From Viridothelium virens (lineage: Eukaryota; Ascomycota; Dothideomycetes; Trypetheliales; Trypetheliaceae): DNA of 64,000 nt. Below, in pieces: positions 12,294 to 22,428 of this stretch. Under the pieces are notes generated by a model. The model saw only the letters and a list, made by a program, of their open reading frames with translations, was not told where the DNA came from and did no database searches. The translations under genes and the position numbers were made by a program. Position 1 is the first letter of the stretch. Each line of letters starts with the position of its first letter. The stretch spans positions 1-64,000 of the forward strand of contig ML991832.1 of assembly GCA_010094025.1 (NCBI GenBank), written 5' to 3'.

Positions 12294-12589
12294 TTTGAGA
12301 TAGCGTGATATACATATCCAAGCGCAAAGCAACCTCATATAGGATCTCTCTCTGCTATTAAGCGTGGAATTCAGTACTAGGACAAAAGTGTCGGGGCAAC
12401 CCCCAGCAATTTTCCCCGCGCCAGCGAGCGGACACATCTTTTCACATGACTGCGACGTGATTCAAACCTCGATGGTACCCGAATTTAAGACCCCCTATCC
12501 TGATTACCTTACCGCGGTTGGGGGGTTCCTCAACTGGTAATCAATACAATGCTATCTCACCTTTACTGTTATGACCTTGCTGGCCCATG

Positions 12590-14573
12590 TTAAAGACACT
12601 AAAAGAAGCCTAGTTCGCTGACCCCCAAGCTTGGTGACACTTGCCTCTAGAAAAGCTGAATTATGATGGGGCTTCGAAGGTGTTGTATGCAACAAGGGTT
12701 TTCTAACCAATAGCAAAGTCACTAATAAGCCAGCCTTGGAAAAAGTCATGGAGAAACCTGAAGATATTGTAATCTGTTTGTTTAGTATCCCAATTCTGAG
12801 TTGTAGACAGTGCTCTTCACTTTCTCGACCCACCCGCCACACGGCAAGATTTCGATACAGCGCTTCGGCAGCGACTCATTAGTAACGATGGGTAAGAGTT
12901 TCGACCACGTCGTCGGATGCGGATTCACAGCATGCAAGAGCTTGCAGTAGTCTTTTCGTCCTTTCCCCCTTCAACTTCTTCTTCGATTGCCCTCATTTCG
13001 CTTTCTTGGGTCTTGATATATGCACTAACCACCATCTCACCCACCGCATCGCCCAACACATCGGCCGGCACCCAGTCCACTCGCTCCAAATGTTCGAGAT
13101 CTTGAGGGAAGCAGTTCATCTTCACGCTTGTTTCGATCAGTTTCGGTAGTCACTCCTGCTTGGGCCAGCACACACCATCTCCTCCATCGTGCTCGTTATG
13201 AGTGGGACCAGCGATCTGGCCCACGCGACATATCGCACTTCTAACTCCCACTTTGTGACACGCAGAAGAGACGAGATGCTCCGCGACGTATTTGCTTTCC
13301 GAGTAGCCGATCGATGCGGAAGTGCCGAAGAGGTGAGAAGTTTCGGGTGCGAGGTTATCTTGCGAGGAGGAGAAGGTGGTGGTGGGTGGACGCCATTTCT
13401 CGGCTGTTGAGACAGTGCTTAGGAATACAAATCCTGCGCTTTTATGTTTTGGAAGCTGCGCAGATGTTTAAAAGTCGAGAGTTCCATGGAGATGGTGCGG
13501 GCCGAAGAAGAGAGGGGAAGATTAAAGTCGACGAGCCAGGCGCTGTGAATGATCACGTCGATGTCTTCGACGAGGGCTTCGTAGGAGCAGTTAGGGAGGC
13601 TGAGGTTGGGTTTGGAGAGGTCGATGGTGATGTACGTCAGTTTGCCCTCGAGCGAGGAGAAGGAGGAGTTTGATGAAGGAGAGCGTTGCACGAAGGCGCG
13701 GAGAGAAGCTGCGGCATTCTCATTGCAGTTGAGGCAGTAGATTTTAGAGATGGAGAGACTGTGAAGGAGTGATGAGAGAAGATACGACCCAAATGTGCCG
13801 GTTGTACCAGTTACGACAACGATAAGGTCTTGCTTTGGAGGCGCAGTGGACGGCACGGTTGGGACGCGGAGATCTTGAGAGTACTGGTTCAGCATGGCAT
13901 TCATCCCCCCTTTCTAGATGAACCATCCGATTTCGTATCACTGTTCGTGCCAACGGAGAGAAGGCTGTGAGCAATGCCGCTAATTGTGGGATTTTCATAG
14001 ATCATGGGCGCACTCGTTATGGATTTTCTGGCCGCTATATTGATGTCGTGGCTTAATCATAGTACCAAGAGTGAATCAAGGCCGAGTCCAGCATCGAAAA
14101 GGTCATCACTCATGTCGGGGACTTGCCGCCCAGTCTGGCTTCCGATCCAGTGACGGAAGATCTTGGTCAAGATCTCGACATCTTGCGACGACAGCCCTTC
14201 TAGCGCACCATCTTCTAACAGGCTTTTACGCTCGTAAGTCTCATTAATCTCATCTGAGTATAGATCTGGAGGCAGTCCCCGCTGCACGCTGCCTTTGCCC
14301 GAACGCGGAAATGGCTTGTCGGGATTAGCGAACACAATCATGTCTTTCGGCACACGGCCACGTGCGACGGTCTCCTCATTAGCTTTCCGTAGCATTCCCC
14401 AGATTTCATCGCGGATTGTTTCAAGGGATATGTCCCCAGTCTTGTTGTTGGAGGTCTCGACTAACAGACCAGCTTGGAAGCGTCCAGTACTGTTGAACAA
14501 TGATCTCTTCGACTTTAAGCCAGAGTCTATGCGGGAGACCCTTGAGCGAACTTTTCGAACAGAAGAAAAGTAA
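12590..14573 (-). pseudogene. Remnant of NRPS-like carboxylate reductase (A C-term, T, R domains)
   Basis: Leftward relic of an alpha-aminoadipate-reductase/NRPS-like reductase (A-T-R). Recognisable in order: the end of an adenylation domain (STGRFQAGLLVE), a carrier domain with its phosphopantetheine Ser (LGLDSLLVL), then an NAD(P)-binding thioester reductase (VTGTTGTFGSYLL; VFLSTVSTAEKW; GYSESKYVAEHL; CRVGQIAGPT; HAVNPHPTTW). The main A-domain body, including its nucleotide-binding cores, is absent upstream. The frame is broken by in-frame TGA codons at 14057-14059 and 13150-13152 (the latter where the family has Trp, KQE-W-LP) and by at least two frame changes, near 13425 and near 12940. 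Sequence after 12780 (NSELGY) is unreadable. Products of the family are aldehydes or alcohols from carboxylic acids; this copy cannot act. It decayed together with its neighbours. Confidence 0.85.
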
Positions 14574-14920
14574 TTTATTTGTTGGAATGTAATTATCGAC
14601 CGTACACCAGTGAACGAAAATTCTAGGTACGAACGATAATTGGATCTTTAGCTTGATAATAAAGAAATTTTGGCCACTCATTACTATTCTTGTATCAAAC
14701 CTCGTCACGACTCACGGAATGCTTCGTTACAACGGTACGCTGTGTATCTAATGCCACCGATTTGATGGAGACGACTTTCTATGCCGTACTGATGTCGTTC
14801 TTCGATAGGGCTGTATCGCACTGGTCAGCGGGGCAGGTCTGTCTCGCGTCCGAATGGTCGCATGGTTCCACTAATGAACAATGTATACTGTATCCCCGTC
14901 TTTCCGTACCATGTCACCTT
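14574..14920. other. Gap between two pseudogenes
   Basis: 347 bp where the A-domain body of the reductase would be expected. No adenylation core motif is visible in any frame. The missing part was probably deleted, or replaced by sequence carrying the neighbouring gene. Confidence 0.45.
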
Positions 14921-16714
14921 CTAATGCTCTTTACTCATCTTGACAAACAGCCAAGTCTTCGCTTGTTGGCTGAATACCAGGGTGATAGCGATCGTAAACA
15001 CCACCGGTATCGAAACGGCCCAAAATACCCAAAACTTGCCTTGTCCGGGTAGAAACTCATCGCCCATAGACAACATGCTAGAGACTAAAGTCGCAGGGAA
15101 TACTATACTGGCGAATATGGACAATTTCAGACCGAGCTCGCTATATTGAATGCTCTTAAAGTTCGCATGGAGGCTTGCGAGGTCATTTGCGGTCTTGTCT
15201 AGAGCCATTGCTCGAGCAACGGTCGAAGGCGAGTATAGATGTGCAAAAAATCCTTTTGTGCGCCCTGAATGGCGTCCGGTGCGGAAGAATCAATGCCCAC
15301 GGCACCCATCACTATGCCAAGACGCTCAAGGTTGAGCGTCATGTGGTGTTCAAAATGAAGCATTTGGCGACGCAGATGGTTCATATCGGTTGTTGCGTCG
15401 TGAACTTCCAGCAAGGTGCGTCGCCACTCTTCTATCGAGGTGCCCAAGTCGACCTTGGCTTGATAATCTTCGGAGAAGTACTCGCTTTGAGCGATGGTGG
15501 ATTGCACCAAATCGAGCTGGTGCACCCAAAGATTTGCGATATATTTCAGGAGATAATGCGCACTATTAACGGAACACTCGCGCGCAGACGATATTAGGTC
15601 CTGTTCAGCAATTCTAGTCCAGTGGATGACCATTTCGTCGAGGAGTGAGCTAAGATTTCGATCATTGCTAAGGATAAGCGGATGCTTCTTGGCGTCTTTC
15701 AGGCTGAGAGTTGATTCCGTGAACGTCTGAGAGTCACCATGGTATGCCACACTGGTGTCTCTTGTTGGGACCATGGAGCTTCTGGTCCTTGCTGCCCAGA
15801 GTGAGTCCAGTCTAGCATGAGTCGTTGGGTCTTGCAGAATGGTACACGCCGGAGACATGTTGAAATTGACCTGGCTGTCCCATAGAAATGAGTCAAAAGC
15901 AGGATCCACCAGCATGACAGCTGTAAAGACATTAGTTTGGACCATATACGACTGAGTGCTCTTGTCCTCCCATCCGGAGGTGCTTGTACACTGATTTGAC
16001 CAGAAGCTGGCACAGCGACGGACAAATGAGTGCCTCCAATGGCACTTGAAATTAGGGGAGTCGACATCGCGCCATCGCTCTAAGCGCCTGGGGTTCATTG
16101 CAAAGGTCGTCTGATTTGTAAACGTTTGAATACTGCTGTCATCTTTTAGCTGGCGAAACTCAAAATACCTCAGTGTAAATGATGTCGTTGGCTTCATCAT
16201 CGAAGGCAAGGAGTGTGCCACAATTGATTGCGAATCTTTGGTCGTCAGAAGGCTGCCGAATGGTATAGTAGAGAGCGTCAGTACCTGTAAAGTTAAACGT
16301 GTTAGTCTGTTCGCTAAAGACAAGCGGATCAACGCCTAGTCGGCCTCCTAAAACTTCAACCCACTCCAATTCTAAGTCTCCAAGTATCTAGAGACGGTGT
16401 AGTCCTGAATGGCTTTGAGGTGGGTACTGGTCTAAATAGTTGGCCAAGTCACTGGGTGAGTCGAAATGCCGGTCTTCTACATGCGTCTCGTGGAAATTGA
16501 GCAAGACACAACGTCCAGGGGCCTTATCATGCCGCTGTTTGATCTTGTCTCGGACCATTTGGCGCGCCTCCGAGTCTTTGGTCCGTTCAAACAGGCTCTT
16601 TATTGCAGGATAAGCGGTACTGAGTTCAGACAAGCCATCAAGCCACGAACTATCCTCACTCGCCGGCGAGCAACGTTTCGGCACTTGAGGCACCCATTGG
16701 CATCTTTTCATCAT
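14921..16714 (-). pseudogene. CorA-like Mg2+ transporter family protein, probably disabled
   Basis: Fungal CorA-like protein of about 560 residues. A cytoplasmic N-terminal region contains GDLELEWVEVLGGRL, FNFTD and SFTLRYFEFRQL. A 49-bp intron (16284-16236) is needed to keep that last junction in frame. A helical stalk follows, then two C-terminal membrane segments (LSIFASIVFPATLVSSMLSM and WVFWAVSIPVVFTIAITLVF). The usual GMN pore motif is not kept, as is common in this fungal subfamily. Two lesions are seen: an in-frame TAG at 16388-16390 in the otherwise continuous N-terminal frame, and a frame change near 15200 between LRPLLEQ and ALDKTAND. The second could be hidden by a weak 41-bp intron; the first has no intron explanation I could find. 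Ion specificity is unknown. Confidence 0.7.
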
Positions 16715-18637
16715 TCGTAGAAGTCAATTTTCAATAACGAAGGTGCTGTTACTGACGAAAGAGGTTGGATCACTGTCGGACAGCAGTATTAGGCAATTTA
16801 CCGGTCGCTAGACATCAGCCTTGGGCACTTCATCGGTCACCGCGCACCATGCCGGAGATTGGGGCTAGCTCCTTATACCCTGACCGTTTGCAAAACCACT
16901 ACGAAAAACCTTGGCGCATCACCTCGTATACCCCATCGTCTGAAGTCGTAATAGAAGTCGTTCAATTGCTCGCCACACACCTTTGAAGCTACTAAATACG
17001 GTTCAAAGAGGAAATTGTGATCGGTTCGCTGTCGTTATATTCGTTTGCTAGCGCTTACTGTGCTAGGATACCGGAATACCTTCGATTACCCGCTCTACAG
17101 CATTATCTCAATTTACAATTACTTTATAGAACTGAGTAACCTACTTTACGGAACCAAGCTCTTCCGGTCTCTAGGCTCGTGCATTGTTGTGATTAATTGT
17201 AGAAACTGACCGAAAGTCACAAATTTTAGTGCTAATTCACTGTCTCTTGTTATTAACGCTTCAAGCTGGTTGAAGCTGAACTCAATAGGGTGAGAATCTG
17301 GACAATGTAGTAGAAGAAATCTCACGAGCACGCTAGGCTCGTTAAGGAGAAAGAGGAGACTCAATCTGTGTGGATAGCACAATTGTCCATTATTATGACA
17401 GTCTGTACTACGGTGCAATATGGTAACACGTTCGCCTCAGTCTAGCTATCAGATAGTCTGCGTCACGGCACCAGTGCAAACAAGAGGGCCTGGAAGATAA
17501 CCGTTGACTGTAAGTGCTGGTAGGATACTCCACTTCTCTCCTCTACTCGTGGAGAGCATATTCAGAGCAGAAATCCCACATGGAGACCAGCAAAAGTTCC
17601 GGAGGCCTCAACGCCTATTCGAGCCACATTTATCAAGGCAGATCGCATGCTCTGGGTTGAGAATAAACCGGCGAGCGAGCCAGTGGGTTCTCAACACCAA
17701 ATTCTGCTCGTACTATCGCCTCTCCGCGACCTTCCGCGACCACTAGTGCTTCTTCAGTACCCGTTATATATTCGAGAGCTCTTTTTCAACACACTATTCG
17801 AAGACGAGAAAGTGTCCGAGACTCATCGAGGGAGGCATTGGGTTGGTAGTCGAAGCACTCGAGAGTGGCCGTTATCAGTCAGCTAGGCATCAACAACGTG
17901 CACAGATCACTCTCCTCCTTCCTCTCCATCGGTAAGGGTACGCGGCCGGCCAATGATACCGCAGGAAGGAGAGTATGGCGTACCAAATGGCTTGAGAGGA
18001 GACTGCATGCGATAGACAGTAGCAATATAGCATTCTACTGGGTTTGCGATCTCTAAAATGTCGACATCAGCTTCAAGAGCATCTCTGATAAGCCTCTACT
18101 TTACAGCTGATCTACGCAGCATCACAACTTCCTTTTTGAGCGGTATTTAATAGCTTGGAAGGCTCGTGGCGGGCAATTGAATGACTTCTAGTACATATTT
18201 GTGTGGTGGGAGATACGAGGTGGTGCGCCAAGACTTTTCACATTAGTTTTTGCAAACGGTATTCCAGCACTAGGCCAGGACTATCCTAGTGCCTCTGGTT
18301 CGACCTTACAAAGAAGAATTTTACCAGCGAGAATTTTCCACAGGTACGCACATGTGCCTGGTTCTTTTCAAGTTGATCCACATAAAAAGGCACTTGGATG
18401 TTCTCTAAAGAACTCCATTCACATCTGCTTTTCAGCTCCAAGGTTCCCAAGTTTGTCACAAGTCGTTGAATTTGAGGAGACAGGTCCCGCACAACGCATT
18501 GTCGTCAACTGGGTCTTCGCAAAAGAGACACCAATCTTTTCTTCGCTCCAGGCGATTAATCAAGCATGAGCTGTTTGAATGTAGTAAGTGATTGCGGATC
18601 TGACCATAGCATAATGCTCGATTTCACTTATTTAGCA
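16715..18637. other. Intergenic, no gene recognised
   Basis: 1.9 kb with several short frames on both strands and no domain. A minus-strand stretch near 18540-18590 reads CLFCEDPVDDNALCGTC, a zinc-finger-like run, but the frame stops at once, so I do not call a gene. Confidence 0.45.
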
Positions 18638-21600
18638 CTAACGAATCGACTTCAGGATCTTCTTTTCCCATCTGTCGAGAATGTCAACAACAGTGTTGCC
18701 CCATTTCATCACTTTAGCTATCACTGTTGCCGACTTGCTTGGTTCACTCATACCTATAGACTGGAATCCGTTGGCACCTGCATTCAAAAGAGTCTGTATG
18801 AGCGCAGGGGTTTGCCACTCGTTCCAGCTATCCAGAGCCGACCCGAAAAGTTTGTCAATGTCTCTTGCTCGCAGGAACTTAAAGCTGATCCCTTTCTGGC
18901 AGACTCTCTCCATAATCTCTAAGGTGAAGGGCCATTCAGGTTTGACTTGCATTATGACGTCTATTGCCGTCTCGTGAAGGTTGTTCTCGACCGTGAGATC
19001 AATGTCCGGACGGTCCAGTAATGTACGTATGATATCCTTCAATATCTGAGGATCCCTCGTGTCAGTATCGTCTCCGAGAGCTTGTATTGCTAGGTGTAGC
19101 GCGGTGTCTCCGAGAGCAGTGGTTGCATTTACGTCGGTCGCTTGTGACAATAGCGCCAGAACGTTTTCATGAGATGCGTGACAGACGGACGAGTGCAATT
19201 CTTTATAGCCTAGCCAATCCTTGCGGTAAGCGGTCTGGAACCTCTCATGTGCTTCTGGCGAATTTTCGTTAGCCGGCTGCATCTGTTCATTCCCTTCCTG
19301 CTGAGGGCATGCGGCCGCAGCTAGGATGCGCTCAATAATTTGTCTAGTGTCACGACTTTGGACGATGTGCATCGATGCCACTTGGGTGTTGATCTCAGAG
19401 GCCAGGCCCGCTTTCGGCCCGAGTGGCTTTTTCTCAGGTTGCTCACACTTGAAGGCAGAAGCTAAATCTAATGGTGAATCGTCTCGATCATCTTTGGCAT
19501 TGACACCCTTGTCTGTCTTGAGGAGTCTTTGCAGTATCGGAGCGAAGTCATTGCTTGTTTCCGCATAGTCTAGCACTGTCCAACCCATGGCGTCCTGAAC
19601 CGCCGTTGACGCTCCATGTTCGATCAAGATACCAATAGCCTTTAAGCGTTTTTTCATGTCTTTATAGGGTCTATCGGAAAAAGGCGACATAAGGGCGGTC
19701 CTCTTCGACTTGTTGTGCTCCAAGGTATCGATAATCTTCTTGCTATCTTTTCGTTTCACGATACGGTGCAGGCACGACTCATCGGCTCGCGTGGCCGCAA
19801 CATGCAACACCGTCATGCCACGAGCGTTTGTCAGATTAAGCTGCAGATCTTTTGATTCCAGCAGCAGGCCCAAGATCTCAGCATAATCGGCCGAACGAAC
19901 CATATCGCCACCTCGTCTATCAAACTCGTCTGCTTCAAGGCGGACCGCAAGCATGAGAGCTGTCTGCCCTTGCCTGTCCTGTGCATTCACAAGGCGATTC
20001 AAAAGGTGGGGATCGGCTTCTGCCAGTATGCAGCGTATGACGTCTACTTTGGAGTTTTGGACAGCGTAGTGCAACGCCGTGTTGCCGTCGTTGCAAAAAT
20101 GGGTAAGATTGGCTCCGTCTTTGATGAGCTTCCTCAAAAACTTGGTATGGCCAGCCGCGCATGCAACCATGGCCGGAGTGCGACCTGTGATATTGTCTAC
20201 AACATTCAAGTGCGCAGGATACTTTTCGAACTCGTCGAGCAGTTCTTCCAAACCGAAATCTGCTAGCAGATGCATACTATCTCCAACCGCTCGCATGCCA
20301 TCGACTCCAGTCTTTAGGCGGATACGCCTGAGCCTCGGTCCAGCCTGGTAACGGCGAAAGAACTTGTAAGCAGCGCTTTTCATCTCCTCCGACGCGCGGT
20401 TCTTGAAATGGTAGCCCCAGTTGTTGAGAGCATACTCCAGAAATGGTCCTGTCGGTATTTTGCCAACCGCTCTCTTTGCATCGCCTTGGAACCGGTCGGA
20501 GCTGAGCTGGGGTCCTGTGAGTGCGCTGAGACATATGAGCGCCAGATCACATCCTACGCCTAGGATCTCGTCGTGAAATCCAGCACACTCTTCAGTCAGA
20601 TATGTTACAGCTTGGGGGTGAAACAGGCTCGTCTTAGTGTCGCCACCCTTCCACGTTGCGTCGTCGATCTTAAGCCAGCCTTCTGTAACGCGAGAGATGC
20701 GGGTCCGGTTTAGTGGCTTGCCGAATCGCACGGGATTTGATTGGCAGGCCAAGGCGCCTAGTAATGCGTGGAATGACATAGGGTGGCATGGGTTGGTCTC
20801 AGACAGAGACAGGATAGCTAGGACCGTAAGTCCGAGATTGACATCATTCTTGGCTGTCTGGGATCTCACTCGTCGGAGAGCGAAACTGAAGTAGCGAAGG
20901 GTGTAAAGCGGAAGTCGATCTCGCGCAATCGGAATCTCTTCAAAGATGGGGTTTTCAATGAGGTTGCCAAGCTCAAGCTTTGCAAGTGGCAGAAACTTGT
21001 CGCTGTTGACCAATACAGTGCGCACGGCGTCTTTTCTGATCCGATCATCCGGAAAGACAACAGATAGCCCCTTCTCAACGAGGGATTCAATGTGTTTTTC
21101 CAATAGTTGCAAGGGAATTTCGACAACAGCAACAGCCTTTACCATACTAATTGCGGTCAGCTTGAGCATTCGTACAGTATACTTGAAGAACCCACTCAGG
21201 GCAGCACCGAGGACGGGATCGATAACAAGATGGACGGGATTCATAACAAGGAGGACAGTGGCAACAATTGCACGTCTCGCATTCTGCCCACGGTTCGCTG
21301 GCTTCTTCGCACGCATCGCACGTACGGTCCTTTCCGTTGCTGAGACGATTTAAGGGCACTCCGACGAACATGATGAAAGATATTCCGAGTTTGCGCATTT
21401 GATCAGCGAATTGTTCCTCGTCCAGACTGGGAATCTCATTTACATCGTCAATCAGCAGAAAGATGTCGTCGAAGCACTGAGCTGCTGTTCTGATAAGTGG
21501 TTCGAGCTGTTTACAAGTCATGGAGCCTAATGGGCTTCGGCTGCGCGTCTCTTCTAGAGCTCTCGGTAGCTCTTTGAGTGAAAGGAGCAGGTCTTCCATT

Positions 21601-22086
21601 AATTGTCTCAGAACGGCACGAAGGATAATTTCGAGCGGTGAAGGGACGACTTGATGCCCGAAATCGTGAGAGCCGAGAAATATCGTCACAACAGCGCGTG
21701 TCGGCCTAGAAAGCTCCATATCCCGTCGTAAATGTCGAGCAATGGCAGCAATGAAAGTGGTCTAAGAGCAGCAATCCAAGTCAGCACCTGCTCATCAGTG
21801 GGCAATTTGCTCGAACCTTGCCGGACCTTGGCCCACCGGAGCAATGTAGATGCTGCCATGATGGCCGTAGCCTCAACCAATTCTCGGTCGCGTCATTCTC
21901 CTTGAAGACTTCAATCCACTGGCTGTCAAAGTCATCTGTTATAGTTTCGCACGCTCGACGAAAATCGAAGGGTGATATGAAGTCTAACGGGTCACTCCAT
22001 CGGTCGATAAGCAAGTATGAGGCGAGAATTGTTAGAGATTCTTTTTTGGATGACAATGACCCGATCGAGGAATGAGAGAGAGCCAT
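18638..22086 (-). CDS. NACHT-ankyrin STAND protein (NLR-like)
   Basis: About 1072 residues from exons 22086-21817, 21761-21322 and 21146-18638. Intron 1 (21816-21762) is well supported: it completes the P-loop GGPRSGK-TT (84-92). Intron 2 (21321-21147) is inferred from frame and a GCTGAC branch point 14 nt before its AG. Walker B-like FLLIDD is at 191-196. A winged-helix-like region follows (PTGPFLEYALNNWGYHF), then ankyrin repeats from about 550 to the C-terminus (GRTPAMVACAAGH; GNTALHYAVQNS; GQTALMLAV; GMTVLHVAA; GWTVLDYA; GDTALHLAI). Such proteins switch on nucleotide binding and in fungi act in non-self recognition and regulated cell death. No effector domain precedes the NACHT in this model; an upstream exon may be missed. 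The frame is open, unlike flanking genes. Confidence 0.8.
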
Positions 22087-22428
22087 TTGCCGGAGGATGC
22101 TTGCTCCGCCGTTGTCAACGCCTTCACATGGTATGATAGGTGATATGGTTCCGGCGTGTTTTTATTCGATGAGGGCTCCGGACGGACCCACCAACTCCAA
22201 CCTTGTGACTGGTGATCCCCTTGAGCGTGCATTGCCTCTGCAGCATTGGAGGCCTTGCGAGGCCGGGGTAGAGATACTCCTCCGTACCTTATTATTTAAT
22301 AGCATTCACAGTGCGGATGTTAAGCTCGTGGTCTTCACCTGACTCTGAACGAATAGTCCGCTTCTAACCATCACTCTCGTTTCGGGTTCGGCCACGTCTA
22401 TGATTTCTTTGTCAAACACTCATTCAAT
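22087..22428. other. Divergent promoter region, NACHT-ankyrin / S41 peptidase
   Basis: 342 bp between two divergent starts. No repeated operator or strong TATA was recognised; CT-rich sequence lies around 22360-22425 just before the peptidase ATG. Confidence 0.4.

Noticed and set aside
18500-18600. Zinc-finger-like CLFCEDPVDDNALCGTC on the minus strand
   Set aside because: The frame ends immediately and no further domain or splice site supports a gene.
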